A stretch of 64,000 nucleotides of DNA from Ferrovibrio sp. (GTDB taxonomy: Bacteria > Pseudomonadota > Alphaproteobacteria > Ferrovibrionales > Ferrovibrionaceae): NCBI GenBank assembly GCA_017991315.1, contig JAGOQS010000002.1, forward strand, positions 806,001-870,000, given 5' to 3'. Of this stretch, positions 35,419 to 44,937 are shown piece after piece (position 1 is the stretch's first letter; every line of letters begins with the position of its first letter). A model generated the notes under the pieces. The model made no database searches and had not been told where the DNA came from. It was given only the letters and a program-made list of their open reading frames with translations. Both the position numbers and the translations under genes were made by a program.

Positions 35419-36569
35419 GGCTCCACCTGTTGCCCTAATGGCCGCAGCACCACGTCATAGGCCTTGAGGCTCTCGGTGACGAAATGCTCGACGGAGAATT
35501 CGCTCTCGGCAATCTGGCGGCCGCGTGCGGCAAGGCGCTGGCGCAGGGCCGTATCCTCGATCAGCCGGCGCATCGCGGCAGCCGTCGCCACCGTGTCGCG
35601 CACCGGCACCAGCAGGCCGTTCTCCTCATGCCGCACCACTTCGCGGCAGCCCGGCACATCGGCGGTGACGATGGCGCGCTGCGTCGCCGCCGCCTCGATC
35701 AGGCCGCGCGGCAAGCCCTCGCGGTAGCTCGGCATCACGATCAGGTTGGCTTTTGCCAGGCTGGCCGCCATGTCGGTGGAATAGCCCCAGTATTCCACCA
35801 GTCCGCTATCGATCCACTGTTGCAGCCTGGCTTCGCCGATATCGGTGGGGTTATCCGGATCGCGGCGGCCGACCAGCACGAAGCGTGCCTTCACACCCTG
35901 CTGGCGCAGGATCGCCGCGGCGCCGGTGAATTCATTGACGCCCTTGTCGCCCAGGAGCCGCGCCGGAAACATCACCACCGGCAGTTCGCCTTGGGGTTCA
36001 GGCTGAGCGGGGAAGCCGCGCATGTCGACGCCGCAGCCCTTGATCATGCACCAGCGCCCGGGCTGCACCATGCCATTCTGCTCGAACAAGCCGAGGTCGT
36101 CCGGGTTCTGGAAAATCGCGTAGCCGTTCCGGTGCGCCAGTGCGAAGCCATAGAGCGCGCGGATCACCAGGCGCAGCAGCCGCGCCTTGAAATCCTGGCG
36201 GATGAACACGAAGCCGAGGCCGGTGATGGCATGGATCGCGGCGGGTACATTGGCCAGCCGGCTGGCCATGCCGCCCCAGATCACCGGTTTCATCGACACA
36301 TGATGCACCAGCAGCGGCTGGATACGGCGGATCAGACTGTAGAGCGCCGCCACCAGGCGCAGCTCGGCCAGCGGGTTCTGGCCGCCGCGGGCCAGCGGGA
36401 TCGGATGCAGGATGAAGCCTTCCGCCTGTAGCCAGGCGGTGATTTCCGGGTCCGGCGGCGCAGCGACATGTACTTCCCAGCCATGCTGGCGCATGGCACG
36501 CCCCACCGGCAGACGGTGGGTGGTGAAGAACAGCGCCTCGTGGACGATGATGAGCAGGCGGCGGGCCAT
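35415..36569 (-). CDS. Glycosyltransferase family 4-type (GT-B)
   Basis: A 384-residue cytosolic or membrane-peripheral glycosyltransferase: Glyco_trans_4_4 style N-domain (HEALFFTTHRLPVGRAMRQH, AITGLGFVFIRQDFKARLLR), then the GT1 C-domain with FPARLLGDKGVNEFTGAA and the donor-binding segment VMPSYREGLPRGLIEAAATQ ending in ADVPGCREVV. Related enzymes add a sugar to the undecaprenyl-linked first residue. Start ATG at 36567-36569; a GTG seven codons earlier is also open. Next to the WecA-like gene and divergent from a nucleotide-sugar dehydrogenase. Confidence 0.9.
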   Translation of the reverse strand: MARRLLIIVHEALFFTTHRLPVGRAMRQHGWEVHVAAPPDPEITAWLQAEGFILHPIPLARGGQNPLAELRLVAALYSLIRRIQPLLVHHVSMKPVIWGGMASRLANVPAAIHAITGLGFVFIRQDFKARLLRLVIRALYGFALAHRNGYAIFQNPDDLGLFEQNGMVQPGRWCMIKGCGVDMRGFPAQPEPQGELPVVMFPARLLGDKGVNEFTGAAAILRQQGVKARFVLVGRRDPDNPTDIGEARLQQWIDSGLVEYWGYSTDMAASLAKANLIVMPSYREGLPRGLIEAAATQRAIVTADVPGCREVVRHEENGLLVPVRDTVATAAAMRRLIEDTALRQRLAARGRQIAESEFSVEHFVTESLKAYDVVLRPLGQQVEP

Positions 36570-36608
36570 GTCCGGAACTAACCCGGCCACCCACGCCGGT
36601 CAATGCTC

Positions 36609-36678
36609 CCTGGGGGGTCAATACCCCCAGGCGATTGACACCGGGGGGTGGCCGGGCTACCCACAGCCACCCCCTTTT
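36609..36678 (+). promoter_or_regulatory. Two-hairpin leader ahead of the nucleotide-sugar dehydrogenase
   Basis: CCTGGGGG (36609-36616) pairs with CCCCCAGG (36624-36631); then GGGGGTGGC (36644-36652) pairs with GCCACCCCC (36666-36674), followed by TTTT (36675-36678). GTCAAT and ATTGAC between them are also inverted. The G and C tracts allow alternative pairings. The second stem looks like an intrinsic terminator 28 bases before the GTG start at 36707. Confidence 0.5.
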
Positions 36679-36706
36679 CCTTCCCTGATCCCGGAACCCT
36701 CAAACC

Positions 36707-37993
<1,287 letters not shown>

Positions 37994-38040
37994 CCCCTTC
38001 CTGACCCGCCCCCTTCCTGACTCGCCCCCTTCCTGACTCG
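37994..38040 (+). repeat. Three tandem copies of a 16-bp repeat
   Basis: CCCCCTTCCTGACTCG at 38009-38024 and 38025-38040 are identical, preceded by a 15-base variant CCCCTTCCTGACCCG at 37994-38008. The array begins at the first base after the dehydrogenase stop codon. Confidence 0.85.
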
Positions 38041-38063
38041 CGACTTTTACGCGCAAGCCAGCC

Positions 38064-38123
38064 TTGCCTTTGGGCAGATTCGGCTTAGAATGAGAACAAG
38101 ATAGGATCATTCGTTCCTATAAT
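38064..38123 (+). promoter_or_regulatory. AT-rich promoter region of the nuclease gene
   Basis: TTGCCT (38064-38069) and TAGAAT (38086-38091) with a 16-base spacer, and a perfect TATAAT at 38118-38123 without a good -35. The AT-rich stretch stands out from the GC-rich surroundings. Confidence 0.4.
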
Positions 38124-38135
38124 TCTCGTATTAGG

Positions 38136-38600
38136 ATGCCATTACAATACAACATATATAGAACGGCGGCTTTCTGCCTGTTATGGGTGTGGGCCATCCT
38201 GCTGCCTGCCGCTGCGATAGGCGAACCCGCCCTGCGTGGACCCGTGGCGGTGGAGCAGGCGCGCGTGATCGATGGCGACACCCTGGAAGTGGTGGCGCTG
38301 ATCTGGCTCGACCAGCGCGTCACCACCCGGGTGCGGATCGAGGGGATCGACACCCCGGAACGCCGCAGCCCCTGCGCCGCCGAGCGCGAGGCCGCCGCCG
38401 CCGCCAGCCGCTTCGCGACCGACTGGCTGGCGAGCCAGGGCAGCATCGTGCTGCGCGACCTGATTCACGACAAATATGGCCGCCGCGTCGTTGGCCGGGT
38501 GCAAAACGCCGATGGCAGCGCCGATCTCGGCGAAATGCTGATCCAGGCCGGGCTGGCGCGGCGCTACGATGGCGGGCGCAAGCAGCCCTGGTGCCAATAG
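38136..38600 (+). CDS. Exported thermonuclease-family (SNase-like) protein
   Basis: A 154-residue protein with an N-terminal hydrophobic signal (about 11-28, cleavage near AIGEP) and the staphylococcal nuclease OB-fold: VIDGDTLEVVAL, VRIEGIDTPERRSPC carrying the first active-site Arg and Glu-like positions, and IHDKYGRRVVGRV carrying the second Arg. Predicted Ca2+-dependent nuclease in periplasm or medium. The ATG has TAGG directly adjoining rather than a spaced Shine-Dalgarno, so the true start is slightly uncertain. Confidence 0.86.
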   Translation: MPLQYNIYRTAAFCLLWVWAILLPAAAIGEPALRGPVAVEQARVIDGDTLEVVALIWLDQRVTTRVRIEGIDTPERRSPCAAEREAAAAASRFATDWLASQGSIVLRDLIHDKYGRRVVGRVQNADGSADLGEMLIQAGLARRYDGGRKQPWCQ

Positions 38601-38683
38601 GCAATCGCCGCCCTTACAGGTTCTGGTCCTGGCACTGGACTTCGCGGCCAACTCGCCCGAAATAGACGGCCAAGGAGATTTCC

Positions 38684-39895
38684 ATGACCACTGGCCAGAT
38701 CGACCACCGCCTCCCCGTTTCCGTCATCACCGGCTTTCTCGGCGCCGGCAAGAGCACCCTGCTGAACCGCCTGCTGCGCCACCCGGCGATGGGCGAGACA
38801 GCGGTGATCGTCAATGAATTCGGCGAGATCGGCCTGGACCACGCGCTGATCGCCTCGAGCAGCGAGGATACCGTGCTGCTGTCCTCGGGCTGCCTGTGCT
38901 GCACCGTGCGCGGCGACCTGGTGAACACGCTGCGCGAACTGATGCAGAAGCGCGAAAGCGGCGCGGTGAAGCCGTTCCGCCGCGTGGTGATCGAAACCAC
39001 CGGGCTGGCCGATCCGGCGCCGGTGCTGCACACGCTGATGAGCGATGCCGTGGTATCGGAACGCTTCCGGCTGGAAAGCGTCGTCACCCTGGTCGATGCC
39101 GTGAATGGCAGCGCCACGCTGGACAACCACATGGAAGCCGTGAAGCAGGCTGCCGTCGCCGACCGCCTGGTCTTGAGCAAAACCGACGTGGCGCCCAAGG
39201 CGGTGGTGGGCGAATTGCGCCACCGGCTGCAACATCTCAATCCCGGTGCGCCGATCCTGACCGTGGTGGAAGGCGATATCGAGCCGGACAAGCTGTTCAA
39301 TGCCGGGCTCTACGATCCGACGCGCAAGAGCTACGATGTGCAGAACTGGCTGCGCGCCGAAGCCTATGGCGGGCACCATCATCATCACGATCACGATCAC
39401 GATCACGATCACGATCATGATCACCATCATCACGACCATGATCATCACCACCATGACCATGATCATGGGCATGACCATGGGCACGATCATGATCACGGCC
39501 ACGACGAGCATGACCACCCGCGTACAGCGGAAGGCAAGCTGGACGTGAACCGCCATGATGCCTCGATCGGTTCCTTCTGTCTCACCTTCGACGAGCCCTT
39601 CGAGTGGAACACGCTCGCCACCTGGCTGGACCTGCTGGCGGCCTATCGCGGCGACAACCTGCTGCGCGTGAAGGGCCTGATCAACGTGGTGGGTGTCGAC
39701 CGTCCGGTGGTGGTGCATGGCGTGCAGCACCTGTTCCATCCGCCAGCGACGATTCCGGCCTGGCCCGACGAGGACCGCCGCAGCAAGATCGTGTTCATCA
39801 CCCGCGACTTGGGCCGCGAAGTGATTGAGCAGACGCTCACTGCCCTGGCGCAGGCCGAAGCCACGCCGCCGGAAAGCCTCGGCGCCGGCCGTTAG
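38684..39895 (+). CDS. CobW/COG0523 family GTP-binding metallochaperone with long His/Asp tract
   Basis: A 403-residue G3E GTPase. P-loop VITGFLGAGKSTLLNRLL, the metal-binding GCLCCTVRGDL motif (CxCC), ETTGLADPAPVL, and SKTD for guanine recognition, then an uninterrupted His/Asp/Gly/Glu region (residues 231-278), and the CobW_C domain (SFCLTFDEPFEWNTLATWLD to the end). Family members deliver zinc or other metals, e.g. ZigA and CobW. AAGGAGA precedes the ATG. I see no Zur-like palindrome upstream. It precedes a kinase gene by four bases. Confidence 0.92.
   Translation: MTTGQIDHRLPVSVITGFLGAGKSTLLNRLLRHPAMGETAVIVNEFGEIGLDHALIASSSEDTVLLSSGCLCCTVRGDLVNTLRELMQKRESGAVKPFRRVVIETTGLADPAPVLHTLMSDAVVSERFRLESVVTLVDAVNGSATLDNHMEAVKQAAVADRLVLSKTDVAPKAVVGELRHRLQHLNPGAPILTVVEGDIEPDKLFNAGLYDPTRKSYDVQNWLRAEAYGGHHHHHDHDHDHDHDHDHHHHDHDHHHHDHDHGHDHGHDHDHGHDEHDHPRTAEGKLDVNRHDASIGSFCLTFDEPFEWNTLATWLDLLAAYRGDNLLRVKGLINVVGVDRPVVVHGVQHLFHPPATIPAWPDEDRRSKIVFITRDLGREVIEQTLTALAQAEATPPESLGAGR
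39374..39517 (+). repeat. His/Asp codon repeat inside the CobW-family gene
   Basis: Near-perfect repeats of CATGATCACGAT-type hexamers encode 48 residues made almost only of His and Asp, with a few Gly and Glu. Length may vary by slippage between strains. It is a protein-coding low-complexity tract, not a CRISPR. Confidence 0.9.
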
Positions 39896-39899
39896 AGGC

Positions 39900-40673
39900 A
39901 TGCAAGCACCCGCCCCCGGCCTCGATGCCGCCATTGCCGCCATGGCGGCCACCGCGCGCCAGCGCGTGTTCAGCCTGGATTATGGCGGCCAGCGCTATTG
40001 GGTGAAGCGCCCAGGCCTGCCGCGCCTGCGCTCCTCCGTGTTCATGCAGCGCTGCATCGCGCTGGCCTTTGGCCTCGCCATGCTGAAGCCGCCGCGCGAC
40101 GGCAACCTGAAAAGCGAGGCGATAGCCCTGCGCCACCTCGCCGCCAATGGCTGGCCGGTGCCGGCTTTGGTAATCGAGGAACCGCGCTGGCTGGTGCTCG
40201 GCGATGGCGGCGCCAGCGTCGAGACGCTGCTGAACCAGGAAGCCGACCCGATGCGCCGCCGCGCGCTGATCGAGGCCTGCGCCGACCTGCTGCTACGCCT
40301 GCACCGCCAGGGCGAATGGCATGGCGGTGCGCAGATCCGCAATTTCTCCTGGCGCGATGGACAGCCCGGCCTGCTGGATCTGGAAGACCACGATCTGCCC
40401 GGGATGAGTCTGGCGCAGCGCCAGGCGCGCGACCTGCTGCTGTTTCTCTATTCGCTGACGCGCTATGACAAGGATGCCGCTGCGCCTTTGCTGCCCGCCG
40501 TGGCGAAACGGCTGGTGCAGGGCGCCGAGCCGGAAACGCGCGCCGAGATCGCCCGGCTGCATCGCCGCATCGGGCCGATCATCCGGCTGGCGAAACCTTT
40601 CGCCGCCAAGGCCGGCCGCGATGTGCGCCAGGGCCTGGCGGCGGAAGCGGCCATCGCTGCCGCGTTGGCTTAG
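39900..40673 (+). CDS. Bud32/WaaP-like small kinase
   Basis: A 257-residue protein with the minimal kinase fold of lipopolysaccharide kinases: QRYWVKRPGLPRLR for the ATP-lysine, a helix KSEAIALRHLAANGWPVPAL, the catalytic-loop equivalent GEWHGGAQIRNFSW, and metal-binding Asp in GLLDLEDHD. Such proteins phosphorylate sugars or lipids of the envelope, or are of unknown substrate. It starts four bases after the CobW-family stop, so the two are one operon. The upstream frame is open but would overlap CobW. Confidence 0.8.
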   Translation: MQAPAPGLDAAIAAMAATARQRVFSLDYGGQRYWVKRPGLPRLRSSVFMQRCIALAFGLAMLKPPRDGNLKSEAIALRHLAANGWPVPALVIEEPRWLVLGDGGASVETLLNQEADPMRRRALIEACADLLLRLHRQGEWHGGAQIRNFSWRDGQPGLLDLEDHDLPGMSLAQRQARDLLLFLYSLTRYDKDAAAPLLPAVAKRLVQGAEPETRAEIARLHRRIGPIIRLAKPFAAKAGRDVRQGLAAEAAIAAALA

Positions 40674-40683
40674 AAATTCTGAA

Positions 40684-41718
40684 TTAAAACCCCGGCTCCA
40701 GCCCGATATCGCCGACGCGCAGGCCACGCCAGTTGCTCAGCACCGGCTCGACATGGGGTCGCATTTCCTCGCGCGCCGCTGCATCCAGCAAGCCAAGATG
40801 CTCCAGCACGCCGCCGAGTGCGGTCTGCGCTGCGCGCGCCGTGCCATCCAGTGCCTTGAGTGCGATGCCGACACCCAACTCGGCCGAGGCCGCCGTATAA
40901 ACGCCTTCCGCACCGGTCTTGGCGATGAAGCGGCCCCTGCCCGCCTGCATCACGGCGGTGCAGAAGCGGCCTGTGCCGGCGACAAAGAACGGCTCGGCCA
41001 GCACGGCTTTCGCCAGAAGCTGCGCCGCCTTGGCCCGTTCGGGCGCCAGACCCTGGCCGGTGATAAAACGCGCGAAGCCCTGCGCCAGCTTATTCAGCGG
41101 CAAGGCCAGCGTCGGCATCGAGCAGCCATCGGTGGCATAGGCGTCGGTAGCGATCTTCACGCCGCAGACATCCTCGATGGCCGCCGTGACACGGCGCTGC
41201 ACCGGATGCTCAGGGCTGACATAGCCCTGCAATGGCTCACCCATATGGCGTGCCACCGTCACCATGCCGGCATGCTTGCCGGAGCAATTGTTTTGCAACG
41301 CCGTCGGCTGTGCCTGAGCGCGGACGATGTCGCGCGCGGTTTCCTCGTGATAGGGCCAATGGGCGCCGCATTCCAGCACCGTATGGTCAAGGCCAAGGCG
41401 GCCGAGCCAGGCGGCGACGGTATCGGTATGCCGCTTTTCGCCGCCGTGGCTGGCGCAGGCCATGGCAATTTCGGCGTCATTCAACCCGGCCGCCTCGGCG
41501 GCACCGGTCTCGATCAGCGGCAGGGCCTGGAAGGCCTTGTTCGAGGAGCGCGGGAAGATCGTCATGCCGACATCGCCCCAGCCGGCAACCTGGCGGCCGG
41601 CGGCATCCACCACCACGGCGGCCACGGCATGGCGGCTTTCCACTTGCGCGCCCCGGCGCACCTCGACGATAAAGGGCCGCGCGCCGGGCGCCGGCAGGGG
41701 GCCGAATGTGTTGGCCAT
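40684..41718 (-). CDS. Asparaginase family protein (L-asparaginase II, PF06089 type)
   Basis: A 344-residue cytosolic protein: FIVEVRRGAQVESRHAVAAV at the start, RSSNKAFQALPLIETGAA, ACASHGGEKRHTDTVAAWL, NNCSGKHAGMV, and GTGRFCTAVMQAGRGRFIAK. These match the Rhizobium etli AnsA-like asparaginase II group, which hydrolyses Asn to Asp and is structurally related to beta-lactamases. Divergent from the SpoU methyltransferase; convergent with the kinase gene with a ten-base gap. Confidence 0.9.
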   Translation of the reverse strand: MANTFGPLPAPGARPFIVEVRRGAQVESRHAVAAVVVDAAGRQVAGWGDVGMTIFPRSSNKAFQALPLIETGAAEAAGLNDAEIAMACASHGGEKRHTDTVAAWLGRLGLDHTVLECGAHWPYHEETARDIVRAQAQPTALQNNCSGKHAGMVTVARHMGEPLQGYVSPEHPVQRRVTAAIEDVCGVKIATDAYATDGCSMPTLALPLNKLAQGFARFITGQGLAPERAKAAQLLAKAVLAEPFFVAGTGRFCTAVMQAGRGRFIAKTGAEGVYTAASAELGVGIALKALDGTARAAQTALGGVLEHLGLLDAAAREEMRPHVEPVLSNWRGLRVGDIGLEPGF

Positions 41719-41778
41719 GGCTTCCTCCCTGGATGGTTGGGCGTAATTTATACTTATTGCGGCAGAGGCGGACTAGAG

Positions 41779-42306
41779 ATGCGTGGCTTTTTCGGCGTAG
41801 GTACTGAGCGGATGAGCAAGCCGATGAATGCCGGCACGCTGTTCCGTACCGCGCATGCCTTTGGCGCCGGCTTCGTCTTCACCATCGATGCCGCCTACTC
41901 GGTGAATGCCGCCCGCTCCGATACCAGCCGCACCCCCGACAACCTGCCCTGGTATACCTACGACAAGCCCGCCGACCTGAAACTGCCGCAAGGCTGCAAG
42001 CTGGTGGGGATCGAATTGCTCGACATCGCGGTCGACCTGCCGAGCTTCCGCCATCCGCAGCGCGCCGCCTATGTGCTGGGGCCGGAGCAGGGCTCGCTCA
42101 GCCCCGAGCTTGTCGCGCGCTGCGACCATGTGATCAAGATCCCGACCAGTTTCTGCGTCAATGTCGGCGTTGCCGGCGCCATCGTGATGTATGACCGCCT
42201 GATCACGCTTGGCAAATTCGCCGAACGCCCGCTTTCGCCGCTCGGCAAACCAGTGTGGCCCGAAGACAAGGGCGGCCGTCAGCGCAAGCGCATCGTTGAG
42301 TCGTGA
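41779..42306 (+). CDS. SpoU/TrmH-family RNA methyltransferase
   Basis: A 175-residue SPOUT methyltransferase acting on tRNA or rRNA with SAM. The trefoil-knot motifs are motif 1 in PMNAGTLFRTAHAFGAGFVF, motif 2 AYVLGPEQGSLSPELVARCD, and motif 3 IKIPTSFCVNVGVAGAIVMYDR. Start ATG at 41779 with AGAG before it. The next gene (MGMT) starts four bases after the stop codon, so they are co-transcribed. Confidence 0.92.
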   Translation: MRGFFGVGTERMSKPMNAGTLFRTAHAFGAGFVFTIDAAYSVNAARSDTSRTPDNLPWYTYDKPADLKLPQGCKLVGIELLDIAVDLPSFRHPQRAAYVLGPEQGSLSPELVARCDHVIKIPTSFCVNVGVAGAIVMYDRLITLGKFAERPLSPLGKPVWPEDKGGRQRKRIVES

Positions 42307-42310
42307 TGCC

Positions 42311-42853
42311 ATGAACTATTGCGTGTTCGATACCGCGCTCGGCCCCTGCGGCATACTGTGGAGCGAACGCGGCATCGCGGCGGTGCAATTGCCGGAATAT
42401 AGCCGCGAGGCAACCCGCGACCGCCTGCTGCATCGCCATGCCAATGCCGAGCAGGCAACGCCGCCGCCGACTATTGCCAAGGCCATTGCCGGCATCCAGG
42501 CCCTGCTGGGCGGCGACAGGTCGGTGGATTTCAGCGGCGTGCCGCTGGATACCGAGGCCCTGCCTGCCTTCCATCGCCGTGTCTATGGCGTGATCAGCCG
42601 GCTGAAGCCCGGCGAAACCATGACCTACGGCGCGATTGCCAGTGAACTGGATGCAGGCCCCGACGGCGATGCCCGCGCGGTCGGCTATGCCTTGGGCAAG
42701 AATCCGATCCCAGTGATCATCCCCTGCCACCGCGTGGTTGCCGCCAGTGGCAAGCTCGGCGGCTTCTCCGCGCCCGGCGGGCGCGAGACGAAACTCAAGC
42801 TGCTCGCCATCGAAGGCGGTGCGCCGGATAACCGGCAGCCGAGCTTGTTCTAG
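42311..42853 (+). CDS. Methylated-DNA-protein cysteine methyltransferase (MGMT/Ogt)
   Basis: A 180-residue suicide DNA repair protein that removes O6-alkyl groups from guanine. An N-terminal ribonuclease-like domain (1-85) is followed by the HTH and the active-site motif IPVIIPCHRVVAASGKLGGF, with the acceptor Cys in PCHR. MTYGAIA and the preceding Arg-containing helix fit the DNA-binding region. Its end overlaps the convergent gene by four bases. Confidence 0.94.
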   Translation: MNYCVFDTALGPCGILWSERGIAAVQLPEYSREATRDRLLHRHANAEQATPPPTIAKAIAGIQALLGGDRSVDFSGVPLDTEALPAFHRRVYGVISRLKPGETMTYGAIASELDAGPDGDARAVGYALGKNPIPVIIPCHRVVAASGKLGGFSAPGGRETKLKLLAIEGGAPDNRQPSLF

Positions 42854-44937
42854 AGCAGGCTTTTCACTTTCGCCCAGGCACGACGCAGGGTCCAGAAACG
42901 CGCGGCATCGAAATCTGGCTCCGGGCAGCTCTGGCCGAACTTGTCGCCCCAGGGCACATAGGCGCCGTGTTTCAAATACTGCGCATAGATTTCGCGCCGG
43001 CGCAGCGCCGCATAGGCTTCGCTTTCATCCTGCCGTGCCGGCACCCAGCGCGCCGCATGGCACAGCACGGCGGCATAAGCCTGGGAACGCGGCGGCAGTT
43101 TCGCGGCAGCCTGCAAGGCAAGGTCTGCGGCGGTGAAGCGGTAGCTGTAGCGCCAGGGCCGCGCCGGCTCGCTGGCGCGCACCCGCGTCACTTCCGCCTT
43201 GCTCAGCCATTGCGATGGCTCCAGCCGCTCGAGTGGCAGCGGCCAGGGAAAGCTGCCGCCATAGATGGCGCCATCGGGTTCCAATTCATGCCCCATGATT
43301 TCCATGCCATGGCGTCGGGCCAGACGGCCGGCCTCGAACAGAGAGCGGGCGCTGCCATTATCGGTCCAGGCGTCCGCCGCCGATTGCCGCGCCGAGGCAT
43401 AGTCGGAGAGGATGCGGCCCGTCTCCGTCTGCCTGTCATACCATGATGCCCGCACCATGGCCGGCATGTAGCGCTGCGCGGTGGTGAAATCCTCTTCCCG
43501 CACCAGCCGGCGTGCCAGCAGGTAGCGCAGGCGCGAGGCCCGGTCGAGATCGATGAAGTAGGTGAAGTCCAGGCTATCGGGCTTGGCGGTAGGCTCATTT
43601 GGCGCCGGCACTTCGGCATCGACGAAGGCACGCAGTTCCGCCGTCGACAGGATGCGCTCGGCGATATAGGCGGCATCGGTCCAATAGTCGGGCGATGCCT
43701 GCAGCATCATGCGCATGGCCTGCACGAATTCGCCCTGGCTCAGCGCCAGCACGCTGCGTTCGGCATAAAGCGCCGCCGCCATGTCCGGCGCGTAGGCACC
43801 AGCCGGCGCGGTTGTGAAGGCCTGGCTGGCCGCCGCATAAGCTGCTGCCGCCGCCGGCTGGTCGCCGCGCCGCAGCGCCAGCTTGGCCCGCAGCCATTCC
43901 GCCAACGGCCCGCGCGCCGCCGGCATCAGCTTCTCCGCCATATCGAAGCGGCCCTGCTGATAGAGCAACGCTGCCAGCCGGTCGGCTTCCGGCAGCGGCG
44001 TGCCGCCTGTCTGCGCCATCACCTGTTCAATCAGGAAAGCCACCTGGCCGCCATCGGGCGGATCGGCCAGGAGAGTCGAAACATCGACTTCCATGCGCCG
44101 CACCGCCGTCTGATGCAGGGCATAGAGGATCAGCAATTGCCGCAAGGTCGGCTGGCTCACCCCCGCCCGCAGCAAGGTCGGGCTGGCGAAAATCCGGTCG
44201 GCCACGGTGCGCAAGGATTCCGCGCCCACCGGATCACCGCCGGCAGCCTGCTCGGCATAGAGCATGGTCATGCGCTCCAGCGCCTGCGCCACGCTGCGGC
44301 CAGGGCAATCCACGTCATCAGTGGCGAGAGCGAGATACAGCAGGGCTTCCTCGCCCAGGCTGGCAATGGCCAAGCCGAGCGGATCGGGCAGGCCGACCGC
44401 GACCTGCCGGCGCAATTCGGTGAACCGCGCCGCAGCCGTTTCCACCGCGCAACGCTCTGGCCCGCTTGCCCGCTCCAGCGCCACGGCATCCAGGCGGCCA
44501 AGCATGTAAAGCGCCCAGGCGGCGCGGCGCGGCGCATCGGCATGGCGCAGCACCGCCTCGAAATGACGGCGGGCCGTCTCATCGTCATGGGCATGATAGG
44601 CCACCGCACCGGCGGTGTAGTCGCGGATCGACGGCGGCAGCGACGCACCGCGCGCATAGGCTTCGGCGGCGCTGCCGGCCTGTCGCATCGCTGCTATGGC
44701 TGCTGCTTCCGGCGTGCCGGCTTCATAGGCCTCGGTGCGCTGCTCCACCGGCTTGAGGGCTGCCGGCGGCGGCGGATGCAACCGGGCGATCTCGCGCCGG
44801 AAGCTGTTGGCCGGCAGTACCTTCATCGTGCCGGCGCGGTCATCCAGCGCCTCCAGGGGAAAGAACGGCCCGCAGGCAATCGCGGCACCGACCGCTGCTC
44901 CAACAAACACCATGCCCAGCAGCAGCCCGCGTTTCAT
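42850..44937 (-). CDS. Exported helical-repeat (TPR-like) protein of unknown function, 695 aa
   Basis: Starts MKRGLLLGMVFVGAAVGAAI followed by ACGPFFP; the Cys22 context could be a lipobox-like site, so it may be a lipoprotein. The rest is alpha-helical with paired-helix periodicity (e.g. AYHAHDDETARRHFEAVLRH, ADRLAALLYQQGRFDMAEKL) as in TPR/Sel1 proteins. No catalytic motif. It directly follows the DUF3142-like gene with no gap, and both carry export signals, so they are a functional pair. Similar proteins are annotated hypothetical. Confidence 0.72.
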   Translation of the reverse strand: MKRGLLLGMVFVGAAVGAAIACGPFFPLEALDDRAGTMKVLPANSFRREIARLHPPPPAALKPVEQRTEAYEAGTPEAAAIAAMRQAGSAAEAYARGASLPPSIRDYTAGAVAYHAHDDETARRHFEAVLRHADAPRRAAWALYMLGRLDAVALERASGPERCAVETAAARFTELRRQVAVGLPDPLGLAIASLGEEALLYLALATDDVDCPGRSVAQALERMTMLYAEQAAGGDPVGAESLRTVADRIFASPTLLRAGVSQPTLRQLLILYALHQTAVRRMEVDVSTLLADPPDGGQVAFLIEQVMAQTGGTPLPEADRLAALLYQQGRFDMAEKLMPAARGPLAEWLRAKLALRRGDQPAAAAAYAAASQAFTTAPAGAYAPDMAAALYAERSVLALSQGEFVQAMRMMLQASPDYWTDAAYIAERILSTAELRAFVDAEVPAPNEPTAKPDSLDFTYFIDLDRASRLRYLLARRLVREEDFTTAQRYMPAMVRASWYDRQTETGRILSDYASARQSAADAWTDNGSARSLFEAGRLARRHGMEIMGHELEPDGAIYGGSFPWPLPLERLEPSQWLSKAEVTRVRASEPARPWRYSYRFTAADLALQAAAKLPPRSQAYAAVLCHAARWVPARQDESEAYAALRRREIYAQYLKHGAYVPWGDKFGQSCPEPDFDAARFWTLRRAWAKVKSLL

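Noticed and set aside
39374-39517. Regularly repeated DNA resembling a CRISPR or minisatellite
   Set aside because: It is in frame and encodes a His/Asp metal-binding tract in a CobW-family protein; there are no spacers.
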